In this document: positions 37,156 to 47,658 of the stretch, piece after piece
How positions within the stretch are numbered: position 1 is the stretch's first letter
Layout: every line of letters begins with the position of its first letter
Origin: Euglena gracilis
Taxonomy: Eukaryota > Euglenida > Euglenophyceae > Euglenales
DNA: 64,000 nucleotides
Reading direction: 5' to 3'
Assembly: GCA_039621445.1 (NCBI GenBank)
Contig: CP154955.1
Location: 50,993,384-51,057,383 of the forward strand
The notes under the pieces: generated by a model
Told to the model about the DNA's origin: nothing
Databases searched by the model: none
Seen by the model: only the letters and a program-made list of their open reading frames with translations
Translations under genes and position numbers: made by a program

Positions 37156-37599
37156 CTGAACCTTCCCACCCTTTGGCCACTCTCCGTCATTTTGAGTTGC
37201 AAACCAATTTTCCTTCCAAGTGGGGCATTAGGTATATTCAACTACCCAATCTCTCTCCAAAACCGGTTTTGTTAGCTTAGCGGTTGCACTTGGAGTTGGT
37301 GGGGCACCAACCCCTCCCGTGCATGCTCACCCCCTCGTAAACTCATTGGTCGGAAGTTTTGGGTTAGTCACCAAATTTGCCGCAGGGTCCACTCCTCCCA
37401 AAAGGTAACTCCCCCTTACCCTTATTTGAACCAGAATTCCTAGGACCTTGTGAGTGAGCGTCTTCGGTGGTGTTTGTTCCTCCCGGACGTTCTACACTCT
37501 CGGTATCCCTCCCTGGTGCATCATCCACAAAATTGGATGCCACCTCTTTTCCACTGCGGGTTACCACCCCCCTTATCCACAAGTAACGAGCGTTGGTCT

Positions 37600-38040
37600 G
37601 ATTTTTTAACTTTTTTCAACAAGCAATTTTTCTCATCTTCCCTCTCCTCTCTTATGAGCTCCTCCATTTCCCTCTTATCTTCGGTCGAACCATGTTTACT
37701 GTTGTCCCTTGGAGCTGGCGAAGCGGGGTACACCCACCGACTTAAAATTCCGGCAATGGTGTTTTCCTTCCCCGGAATATACCCCACTGTCAAATCGTAT
37801 TTTGAGAAAAATTGGTGCCATCGTGCCCTCCTCCCCACCGGTCCACTTGATGTGTCGAGCACTTCTTTTGCCCATGCCTCCAAACTTTGGTGATCGGTAA
37901 ACACCAAAATGGGTTGGAGACGAATCAAACGTTCCTATTTTTGGAGTGCCAAAATTATGGCATATGTCTCCAAATCCCGGGGGCCATTTTCTTTGCCCGT
38001 CGGTAAGTTTTCGGGAGATAAAAGCGACAGACACCGTTGT
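37600..38040 (-). pseudogene. Element 2 RNase H
   Basis: S-V-A-F-I-S-R-K-L-T-D-G, then V-F-T-D-H-Q-S-L, R-R-A-R-W-H-Q-F-F and G-K-E-N-T-I-A-G-I-L-S-R. The last lacks the usual A-D-x-L-S-R Asp. Wording is close to element 1 (R-R-A-R-W-H, S-R-x-x-Y-P-A). Confidence 0.8.
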
Positions 38041-38356
38041 CCAAAGTATCTTGGGGTGTGGGGGTACCGTTTCCTTCTTTGAGTTGTTCTAAAGTTGCTC
38101 ATATGGCATACCCACTCGCATCAACTCTGAAAGCAAAGGGTATATCAGGGTCTACGCTTTGAAGAGTTAATCCGGAACGCAACCGTTTCCTTAACTCTGT
38201 GTCGAACCTCCCCGAATTCAACGCATATTTTGCTCCCATTCTTGCCTTCCTCCCGAGACACCTTTAACTTATCCTGCAAAGGTGCATACACTTTGGCTTA
38301 CATGTGTATGTAAGTGTTGTAAAAATTTGGGACGCCAAGGAAAGACCTTTAGGCCG

Positions 38357-38850
38357 TTAAGGTTGTAGGAACCTCCCGTTTTTCAATGGCGTGTAATTTT
38401 CCGGGGGCCGGCCGATGCGTGCAATGACCCAAAATCTGGGCACAAAATTACACTTCCTTGATGAGTAATTCCGCTTTTTGGGGGTCCAGTACAAAAATGT
38501 CCTAGGCAACACCCTACACAAATCCCTTTTGTGTGCCTCGAGGAGATCCTCCCCCTCCCCGACAGTAGTCCCTAACAAAATGTCATCAATGTATGGTGTA
38601 GTAATATCCCTTATGGGTGCTAAACGGTCATCCATCATTTGTTGGAAGTGTTGTGAGGCGTTAGTAGACCCCATTACATTCACCCTCCATTGTTAAAAAC
38701 CCTTTTGAGTGAAAATACAAGTTATAGGCCTACTATCTGGGTGAGCGGCTGTTTGTGAAAGGCTTGTTTTAAAGCCAAAACGGAGAACATCGGGTTTGCG
38801 CCATGCTTCACCAGGACGTCTTCGATTTTAGGAAGAGGTATTTGCACCTA
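38357..38850 (-). pseudogene. Element 2 reverse transcriptase fragment
   Basis: N-V-M-G-S-T-N-A-S-Q-H-F-Q-Q-M-M and T-P-Y-I-D-D-I-L-L-G-T keep the YIDD catalytic site. Upstream, out of frame and with stops, are remnants of the fingers region (P-I-T-C-I-F-T). The RT N-terminal part before about 38,900 is largely replaced by non-homologous sequence (39,000-39,500). Confidence 0.8.
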
Positions 38851-39579
38851 CGGGATAAGCTGTTGGGTCCCGTCATGTCAACAACCCCCCTGCAAGGAAA
38901 ATCGGCTGACTTTTTCTGCACGGGGAAAGTTTGTGAGAGCGATTCTGAATTTTTTGTTGTGGATGGCTCGATGAATTTCATATCGAAACAGTCTTGAGTG
39001 TTTTTTTTTCCAAAGCTTCTGTTCGTTCCCCGTGCGTGAAAAATGTATTTTTGTCAGGTAGGCCGCGCTGCTTCTTGCAAAGGTATGAATGCATAACCAC
39101 ATGGTCCTCTTACAGGTCGGTCGGGTTGTACCTTAGACCGAAATACGGTTCCATCATACCTTCCAAAAGTTTCTCCTCTTAGCTTCCTTATTCTCACTTA
39201 CTCTTCGGATTCTGTTTCATTTCTCCCCTCCCCCTCCCTTGCAATGACCGTTTTGCGAATTGGCAGGGAGAATTTGCAATCTCCAAAATATTGCCCAAAA
39301 TTTTGAGCGAGTGCTCATCCAAAGCTTGTCCCCTTTGATCAAAACCGTCCATCGGAAGGTGAAAACCAAACTTTTCCCAATTGGGCACCCCCTCCATTGG
39401 GATAGGTGCAAGGGACTTTTCATTGCCGTTTTCTCCTATGGTTTCTCACACCGAACAAAAATGTCAATTCGGGTTTCTCCATACCAAAGCACGGTGATGT
39501 GAAAAAACGCCGATTTTTTTGCGTACAAGGCATAGCTATGATAAAATTGCGTCCACTTTGATATTGGCCTCATAAAATT

Positions 39580-39960
39580 TCACATTGTACTCAAAATCTG
39601 TGGTGAGGTGTTAGCAATCACCTCCCATTGTAACTCAATCACCACCTTAGTGCACCTCCCCACACCACTCAAGACTTCACCGTTACCGTTAGCGGTTTCA
39701 AACCTCAAGGGGTATTCGGCCAAATACATTAGGTGCTCACTCACAAATCCTTGCAAAATGAGGTTAGCCTCGGCACCGGTGTCCAACAAAATGTCCATAT
39801 TTACTTCCTCCCCGTTCCCTAAAACAACCCTTGTTCGAATCTCAATCCCTGTTGGTGGGTATCGCTTTTTAACCATGCGTGATTTCAAATGCACCACCTT
39901 TGGTTTCTTGGGGTTGCTAGTGTAGTCGGGGGGCTTATTACCCTCTATCAGCAAGGCCAA
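39580..39960 (-). pseudogene. Element 2 protease
   Basis: G-I-E-I-R-T-R-V-V-L-G-N-G-E-E, then M-D-I-L-L-D-T-G-A-E-A-N-L-I at about 39,783 and P-L-R-F-E-T-A-N-G, the same layout as element 1 (V-L-I-D-T-G-A, P-L-R-L-M-A-A-N). It lies between the Dam-like domain and RT, whereas in element 1 protease precedes both MTase domains. Confidence 0.85.
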
Positions 39961-40300
39961 AACACACCACCTCACTCCCCCTTTTGGTTTTCCATCCACC
40001 TCAAAAGGCTTGGATCCGGGTAGAAAATACAACTTTTTTTTGCCTTCCGAACAAGTTCCCTTACCGAACCTTTGTTCCAATCAGGTAATATGCAAATTGC
40101 ATCACACGGGTCCTTTTGCAATTTCTTTGCCACCTTTGGCCACAATGTCCAGGGGGGGGGCGTGCCCCCCCCCCTCCCCATTGTACCGCCAAAGCATTTT
40201 CCTTCTCGGTCAAATATGATGTACACTGAGAACACTGAGTAGAAGCAAAACAATGCACCTTGGCCCTCCTTTGAAAATTCTCCTCGATCATTTGCACAAA
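39961..40300 (-). pseudogene. Element 2 Dam-like domain
   Basis: One frame reads C-F-A-S-T-Q-C-S-Q-C and Y-L-T-E-K-E-N-A-L-A-V-Q-W. After a C-tract frameshift another reads T-P-P-P-W-T-L-W, D-A-I-C-I-L-P-D-W and S-C-I-F-Y-P. This fits D/C-F-A-S...N-A-L...W, [N/P]-P-P-W and P-x-W of Dam-like domains. P-P-P-W suggests the Asn of N-P-P-W is lost. Confidence 0.7.
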
Positions 40301-40379
40301 TGAGTTTCAAACGGCATAATCCTCACACTTAAAGGAAAATATTTCCTCCTTAAAATCAATGGCCGAAGAAGGTACTCAA

Positions 40380-41543
40380 CCAATTTTTCAGGTGCCCTCC
40401 ATTTTTGTTGAGTGCCCACCCTCATTCTGTTCCCTCCTAATTGTTCTTTGTCAACCAAACCACCCCCTTCACTCACAATCAAATGGGAGCAGGGTTTACC
40501 ATCACAAAGTTTGTCCTTCAAACTCAACAGATTTTCACTCCCCCAAATTTATGTGGGTGTGGTATCCACAGTCTGAAAATTGACAATAATGCACAAGTTT
40601 TCCCCTCTCGCCGGTTCGGTGACCGTGCGCGGAATGGGCTCCCCGGCAGGCCGAGTGGGGGAAAACAGTCACCCGGCGCTCCGGTAAAAATAGGCACACG
40701 CGCCCCAAAAATTCCCTTTTTTTGTGTCTTTCGGTCCCTGAATTCAGCCAGAACCTGCGTTCCGGCAGCCAAATAATTCAAAAATGGGGGGGGGAACGTT
40801 TTTTTTGGCCAACTCCTTGGGGGTGCCTCTGAAGCAGTAGGGGGGGGGAGGAAAAGCCTGGATTGAATTTAAAAAAGGGTAGCGGGGGGGGCGGAAGAAC
40901 ACCTTCACGTTACTTCCCAGCGCTGGTTGCCCTTCTTTTTTTGAATTTGAATTGCTGCCTTGGGTTCCCCTTTTGCTTGGCCTTCCGGATTGACTTTTTT
41001 GAATTTCTTGGACAATTGTTTTATTGAAATCAGATTGATATTTTGATTCTTCTTGATTCAGCATGCACAATTCTTTGAATGAAACATTCGGAAGAAAGAA
41101 CCTGGGGGGAAAAGTACACAGGTAAAAAAGTAGCGGAATGGGGCAGAAAATTCGCTAATTCAGGTGCGCAGGCGCCAGGCCGCCTCCCGCCGCCCACACA
41201 CATCCATAAAATTCAAATTATGCACACAATGTCTTTTGGCACAGGGCCCCGTTCGGGGATTTTAAATGCACCATAATTTGGGCTGAAAATATTCCACGAT
41301 TTACAAGGTTTTGTCACAAGCTGCCCACTCCAAATTTTTTTATCCCGCCGTCTTAGCACGACTATACTCCGTGCAAGGCACACTAGCCGTTATGACTTTG
41401 AAATATCCAGGGGGTACACTCCCACTATAGGATGTCCATGGGATGGGTTCGGTGAAAACCTGGGTTGATGTCCACCGAAACCACCTCATAACCCTTTTCT
41501 CGCAAAAAAATTGCCACTTTATTTTCCCAGAAAAGAGGTCCAA
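40380..41543 (-). pseudogene. Element 2 C5-methyltransferase-like domain, split
   Basis: The first part (41,543-41,340) has D-L-F-S-G, G-Y-F-K-V-I-T-A-S-V-P-C-T-E-Y-S-R-A-K-T-A-G, matching motif I and the P-C catalytic motif of element 1. The last part (about 40,590-40,380) has D-C-G-Y, L-C-D-G-K-P-C-S-H-L and A-P-E-K-L-V-E-Y, matching F-G-Y, V-C-D-x-R-T-C-x-N-L and P-P-S-L-V-E-Y. Between them about 750 bp (40,600-41,339) shows no homology and is probably an insertion. Confidence 0.8.
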
Positions 41544-41713
41544 TGCCCTGGGAAATTTTCTGGCGCACTTTTTGTTTGAGGCGCGCCTATTCTAACTCAA
41601 ACAAACATAACATTTTTGGCTTGGCATGTGTAATGGGGTGGGATGTGCACGCGAAAGGAATTGGAGGGGATTCGCTTCCTCTTCATACCTCCTTCGCCCA
41701 CCTCCGGGCCATC

Positions 41714-42838
41714 CTAGCTCTTCTTGGCTCCGGGGGTCTTGGCTGATCGTTTCCTCACTCCATCACGCTGGATTCGGTCAGCCCATTTGACTTCTTTTTC
41801 TTGACTTTCTTGACTTTCACTCCAATCTCCGGTCCCGGTGATTTCGTTTGTGGTAAGATGGTTGGTGGATTGGAATGTTACGGGTGGAAGGGTCTGGTTT
41901 AGAAGCTGGGTTGGGGTTTCACTGCCCGGGGTTCTAAACCCCTGATGTTTTTTACCCGGCATCCCCAAATGCGAACAGGGGGGCCACCGCTGGTGTAGGG
42001 TTATTGGTATTGCCCTTCCCCCTTTGGAACTTAAATTCTGGTCATAACCTTTGCCTCTCCCCCTTCCCTTACCGCCCTTCCCATTGTAACGCAGTTGGTT
42101 ACCCCCATACCATTGGGAGTTCTTTGCCAATATCCCTGGGAATTGTTCACCCCTTTCCATTGGCTGCCCTTGGCATACCGCTGAAAATTGTTTCTTATCC
42201 ACGGGGCTTGTCTAGCAACATACAGCCTTGTTGGTTGTGAGGAGGGTGGGATCCATTGTGCCCCCCCACACCACTGGTCTTTGCACATTGAATGGGTTCT
42301 CCACCGTTGAAAGCCTTGAAGAATTGCTTGATGGCTGCACATTTGAAGATGAAACCGCAACATATTGATCAGGTTTTGCTGTTTCGCTGATTTGTGATTT
42401 GCTTCTGGCTGGGGGAGGCGTCGTTGCCCTACCCGGGGTTGACCCAGATGAACTCTTCTAACTCCCCAATTGCCTCCCCCCTTTATTTTCAGCACCCACC
42501 GACCTTGAACGCCTAAACCCTTGAGAGCCAGGGGATGAAACAGAGCTTTGTACGGCGTCATGATTGTTTCTGAGTGTCAACGTTGTTTTCACGAGGTTGA
42601 AAATATCCTCGGTGGGCAAAATATGTTCAATTTCCTGAACCTGAAACAAAAAGTTTGAACCATCAAATTCTTTGCCTTGAAAATTTTTGACCTTTTCATG
42701 GGCAGAAATGTCGGGGAAAATGATTTGAAATTCCCCATCGCAAATTTCCGACACTTTTGTGGGTCTTTTCCCAAGTATCATCCGCAGGCTTTCTGTGACC
42801 GTTACCGAATTTTTATTCCCTGGCACCTTAACGCGCAA
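41714..42838 (-). pseudogene. Element 2 Gag region with an RRM-like segment
   Basis: Starts R-V-K-V-P-G-N-K-N-S-V-T-V-T and continues with F-Q-I-I-F-P-D and A-H-E-K-V-K-N-F-Q-G-K-E-F-D-G, a beta-alpha-beta pattern reminiscent of an RNA-recognition motif. After frame changes a Gly/Arg/Gln-rich stretch (G-K-G-G-K-G-R-G-R-G-K) follows. No intact zinc knuckle was found. Capsid-like sequence may extend to about 43,300 with many stops. RRM assignment is by pattern only. Confidence 0.5.
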
Positions 42839-43300
42839 AGTTACCTGATTATTCAGCCTCCTTTACTCCTCATCTGAAACCAATTTTGGGATGAATGGGG
42901 GAAGTTTCTGCAGCAAAAGTCGTTTTGATTCCTCCTCCCTGGCATCCTTAACCTTTCATCTTGAAAGTTTCCTGAAACTCAAGCTAGTGGTCAAGGGCTA
43001 CTTTGCCCATATTAAAAAGGCTCACCTGCTGCCAATTTTGCCTTGACCCAGTTTCCTGATTCTGCGAAAATGTCATTTCTAGGGGACCCCACCCGCATTA
43101 AAATTGATCCCTTCTTCCTGGAGATGGAGCTTCTTGAATTTTTTTGCGTGTTTCTTCAAGGCAATCCTCCAACAGAGCAACTTTCAATTCTTCACTCACT
43201 TCACCCCCTGCAGAATTCAGTTTCCGTGAAAATGCCTGCCAATCCTCAGAAAATTGCTGCCAATCTTGAGATTTACCTCAAAATTTGGGTGCAATCAAAT

Positions 43301-46160
43301 TTCTCAAAACATGTTTGGGGAGTCTGCAGTATTGCACTGTTGCCCTGGTGTGCATTGTTGTTCTCTTGCAGCAGCAATTATTTTCTTTTCACAGGTGTAT
43401 TCACAAATATTATCTTATCATTCACATGTCTTTAAAAACACAAAGCAACATGACAGTTGGTGAGCAAAGAAAACCATTGTCAATGCTTATCCCCCTGCAT
43501 ACAATGATCCCCCAGAGATAGTTATTATAGTTTTTGGCTCTGGCAGCATTAATGGTTTTCTGCTTTCGTTCTTGTTTCCCTGGTTGTTTTCATTGTCGTT
43601 GTCTTCGACCTTGCTGCTGCTGTTGGTGGTGGTGTGGTTTGTGGTTGTCTGTATTTTTAATGTATTTTGCCAAATTTTATTAATTATGTACCTAGGACTT
43701 GGGAGAAGCATTATGTTGGGACAGATCATTATTAACCTATTTTTTTGTCATCAGAATTATTTTGTTTGACAAGTTTAAGGGACATTATTTTTGGGTTTTC
43801 ACTGACGGCTGCCCGGTTTGCACCCTGCGATGTCTTTCCCACCAACAGGTGGAAAGCATCCATATCCAGGAGATGTGCTTTTGCGAATCAATGACGATTC
43901 TGAGAGCCCCAATGCACAGGTGGCATTGCGATGTTTGGGGTAATTGTTTGTTTTAACCTCAAAGTTCTGCATTTTGCATCAAACGTGGGGGTGGCGGTGG
44001 TGTTGTTGTTAAAATTAATATATATTTGATGATTTGATTGTATAATAATTATATAATATATTCATATATAATATTATGATTGATAATTTTATAATTGATT
44101 GATTGATGGATGGATTGGTTGGCTGGTTGGTTGGATGGTTGGCTGGTTGACTGGTTATGAAGGCTTGCTTTCGCACCCACATCCCTCCAAAGATTTCCCG
44201 ACGGCGCTAAGGGCTGGAACCGGCGAAAATACCCAAAGTTTCTAAATATTTTTTATTATCTTCTTTGATCCCCAATATGGGGCAGTCGGTTTTTGATGAA
44301 GATTTGGAGACGTGTTCCATTTGGTTTCTTATTTGTGGTCTTCTTCTGAGACAGCCTAAGTGTCATTTAAGGACGTTGTTTAGTCCAGGCGCAATTGCAT
44401 GCGAAGTTAGAACGCGTCTGTCTGTCTCAGTTTGCTGTTTTTGAAACTCTGGGTTTGAACCTCGAGAAGTGCGTCCAATGACGATGTTGTGACACGTTGA
44501 AGAGACCGTGTTTGAAACCAGCGAAAGTGAAATTGGAAATGCACTCGTGTCTCGGCTCTGCAACCCCAGCGGCTGAGGCCATGCATCCGCTACATAGAAA
44601 GGGTATCCAGCGGCCAGGCCAAGGTCGCGCGGATGTGTGTGCCATCGGATGTTTCTGAATGGCAGACTTCACGTCCGATACCGGGCTGGTTTCAGTGTCG
44701 CCACACTGGTGCAAGACGTGGGGTGTGCTGTGCAAAGTGCCGTTGAACTGCAGCGTGGGAGCCTTCGGTGCCGCAGGGCAGAGGGTGTGAGGATGGCTGG
44801 GAAGGGCCATTTTGGGTATGCGTACAGTAGTGGGGCTAGTGGCATCCTTCAGCGTTGGCCGACGCCGTGGTTACCTGATCACGGGAGGAGATACGAGATC
44901 CCTGACGTAGGCTGTACAGACCCCCGCACGTGCTGACGGGCGCATCCGCGCAGTTTGGAACATCCCCGAGCCCCTGGTTTGAAGCAGGGCCAGCCGAGCG
45001 TGCCCCTCCAGCCAATCCACGCACGCACGTGCGCCCGTTTGAGTACAACAAGCGCGGGAATGTGCGCGCGATCTGTGGCTATTGTCACAGAGAGAGGTGT
45101 GCAGCCTCTGGCCGTGTGAGCAGCGCCAGGGTGAGGCGATGGTTGAGGTGCTTTGTGGGAAGGTTGTGCCAGCCGTCCCATGGTGTCTCCTGGTCCTGAT
45201 GCTAAACGTTGACGCTTTGACGTGAGGCGTGCGCACACGCGCATGTGGGCCGGAGGGTGTCGATTTTCGAAAGTGATGGGTGAGCTCCCATTTAGCTTGC
45301 CGGTGTGACCAGCCCGTTCAGTTTGCTGGTGTAATGGGCGAGAGCGGGCAAACCTTCAGGCGAATTTTCGAACTTTTAGTGTCGCTGTTTGCGCATCGTT
45401 TGCTAGGCAGCGGGTTTTCTGTCGCCAGGAGACAGAGGAGGAGATAGTATTTCCTCTTGCCTTAGAACAGTGGAGCACGTTTCAAGGGAACGGAAGTTGA
45501 CCTCCAAAAGGGGGCACCCAGGACCTACATCCGGAGGCGATGTATCGTTTATATCGCAGGACCGTGCGCACCTTCGCTCGCCCCTGAGCGAAAGTATGGC
45601 ATCGGGAGGGTAGTTTTAGGTCGTCTGCAGAATCCTCCTGTTTGTAGAATCCTCTCTTCAGATGTCTTCAGTGCATTTGGGAACGCGCTTTTTTTTTGAA
45701 TTTGGGTCCAGGATGCCTTTTCTGTGTAAGTCCGATTTCGATTAATGTTCATGTTGTCTGCAATCCAGAAACTGGGTTTGTGGAGGGGGTTTTCAGCGAT
45801 CTCAAAATTCAACCTGCCAAATGCTGAACCAGGCAAATTTCGTTTAGAAATTGTCCCACGACATTTTTTTTTCCCGTTCAAGCCTGCCCCCCCTGGTCCG
45901 CACCCCAGACTCTTCGTCTCCGCGTCTCCCCTCTTTTGAAGCCCTAGCCAACAAGCACGACGCAGGGAGGAAGCCACCGTTCCCAAGCGCAGCACCAGGC
46001 GACCGACCAGCATTTTAAGGATTTGACCAATAATTTTTCGGACAGAATTTTTCCCGTCGGCAATTGTTCCCGGTAAGATCCCCCCTGGTAACATGTGTAT
46101 ATGTGCACGACACTTGCATGGAGCATCATGGAGCGGCCTTGGTTTTCAACCTTGGCCACA
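43301..46160. other. Non-coding segment: AT-rich stretch, TTGG repeats and GC-rich part
   Basis: 43,990-44,110 is AT-rich (TATAATAATTATATAATATA). 44,100-44,160 is a degenerate TGGTTGGC/TGGATGG repeat. 44,600-45,250 is GC-rich with overlapping ORFs in several frames and no recognisable domain. A tRNA-like A/B-box pair lies at about 44,395-44,470. Nothing else was supported. Confidence 0.5.
44395..44475 (+). repeat. Possible tRNA-derived sequence (A and B boxes)
   Basis: GCGAAGTTAGAACGCGTCTG resembles the tRNA D-arm/A-box region (AGTTGG..AGAGCGTCTG). About 35 nt further, GGGTTTGAACCTCG resembles the B box. The T-stem pairs only partly, so this is not a functional tRNA. It may be the head of a SINE or a decayed tRNA. 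Confidence 0.3.
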
Positions 46161-46162
46161 AG

Positions 46163-46483
46163 CATACCACCGCTTAACACCTGTCCCCCCCGGGGGGGGG
46201 GGGGGACTGACTGGTTTTTTCAGAGTGACTGACTGGTCTTCTGGCCAAGAGCCCCCCCCCAGGGGGGTTGGGGTAGGCCCGAAAATAAAAAGTGGCTGGC
46301 CTGGCACCAAAGGCGCCGGAAATTTTTTGGAATTTTTCGAGACTTTTTGGCAATATTGCCTTGCCAACATGAGCGCATTCAAGAGTGGTCGATCCCCCCC
46401 CCCATGGGGGTAAAGTGACTGACTGGTTTTTTCAGAGTGGAAAGTGACCCCCCCCCCCCGGGGGTCGCTAAGCAATGGTATGG
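46163..46483. mobile_element. MITE family A, copy 2 (321 bp)
   Basis: Same structure and roughly the same sequence as 3,634-3,962: CATACCACCGCTTAACACCTG start, GACTGACTGG motifs, GGCACCAAAGGCGCC hairpin, AACATGAGCGCATTC, C/G palindrome and CTAAGCAATGGTATGG end. The target duplication is unclear. Confidence 0.8.
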
Positions 46484-47560
46484 CCACCGGGTCCCTCATC
46501 CAACCCTCAAGTGCACACGCAAATGTGTACTTTTACAGGCGCAGATGCGAGTGGTTAGGTGGGGAGTGTGGGTCCCTCTGGATCGGGTTCTCCAACATGG
46601 GCGGCAGAGGGCTTGCGTTCCTGTCACCTGCTGTGTGTTCCGCAGTTTTTTCACGGCCGAATCCTGCAACCACCAGGGGGGTGGGTGGCGAAGGCTAATT
46701 GAAGGCTACTTGACAAAGATCCTCTCAGTGTCGCCGCTCGTGCGGGGGGGCCAGCACCGAGGCACACGCCACACTGGAGGGGTCGGATGGCATGTGGATG
46801 CGTCAAAAGTGACATTTAGGGCTTTCGCCAAAGAAGCCCCAGATCGTCCGCAGGGTGTGGTCTTTTGATGCTTGAAACCACTAGCCTAAAAAAACGAGAT
46901 GCGCAAATCGCACAGCACGATTGCGCGCACCTGCGCAAATAGTGACCCCCCCCTCGCGTGCACATCTGCCCCTGCAAACGTGCGCAAATGCGCACGCTTG
47001 ATGTGACGAACTTGGTATTGTTTTACTCTTTGCATACCTGTTCACAGCCAACATCATCGTCAACAAAGGGGTTCTTTTCGACCCAACCCAAAATTTTCCT
47101 TCGTGTAGGCTATACCACTGTGCGTGGCATCAATTTCCTGGTCACAGCCCCCGTTGTTTGTCCGTTTGTCTATTTCTGTTCTTTCTCCCCCCTCCGTGCT
47201 TTGTGCGAGAGGAATGGCAAATGCATTGGTCGCCTCTCTAATTTTTTTATCCTTCTCTTGGCAGGCCAGGGTTTGTTTCTTCGGGCAAGAGGAGTCATGG
47301 AGGGTTTCATGTGTCTTATTCGATAATCCCAGGTCGGACTTTTTCCATTTCATTTTAAATGTAAAGTCAATTTTTGAAATGTGAATTGGGTCTATGCGCT
47401 TTAGAGAGATGTTTTCGGAGCACCTCTCTGCAGATTTATTATGAAGCTTGCACTGCTTCAGGCATTGCCTGTTTTGTGTATTTTCATCATAAACATACCT
47501 TTTTTATATCACGTTACCTTTTGTCATGTGTTTGCATTTATTACATATATTTGGTTTCAG
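46484..47560. other. Segment with no recognised gene
   Basis: Both strands were read. There are short GCGCAAAT-rich motifs (46,900-47,010) similar to those in the 60.7-63.6 kb element, and no convincing exon until 47,561. Confidence 0.5.
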
Positions 47561-47658
47561 CCCTCGTCTTTTCCGCCTCCCAGGCCCTCCAGCCGGATCC
47601 GAGGGATCTCCAACAGGCCTTCGACAGCCTTCGCCAGCACTACGTGCAGAAGCAGCAG
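47561..47658 (+). CDS. Unrecognised host gene A, exon
   Basis: A T-rich polypyrimidine tract and TTTCAG precede it and GT follows at 47,659. It encodes L-V-F-S-A-S-Q-A-L-Q-P-D-P-R-D-L-Q-Q-A-F-D-S-L then R-Q-H-Y-V-Q-K-Q-Q, charged and helical, in GC-rich codons. It ends in phase 0, matching the exon at 49,027. An alternative acceptor lies at 47,583. I do not recognise the protein. Confidence 0.55.

Larger units (their letters stand above)
35800..43300 (-). mobile_element. Element 2: decayed chromovirus with C5-MTase and Dam-like domains
   Basis: Minus-strand order: Gag region (43,300-41,714), C5-MTase-like (41,543-40,380, split by about 750 bp), Dam-like (about 40,300-39,960), protease (39,960-39,580), RT, RNase H, integrase, chromodomain (to about 35,830). 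Its RNase H/integrase sequences resemble element 1. Most parts have frameshifts or stops. No LTR pair, PBS or target duplication was found, so the ends are approximate. Confidence 0.85.

Noticed and set aside
44600-45250. GC-rich overlapping ORFs on the minus strand (121 codons in two frames)
   Set aside because: Open in several frames with no recognisable domain, no splice support and no codon pattern like the host exons.
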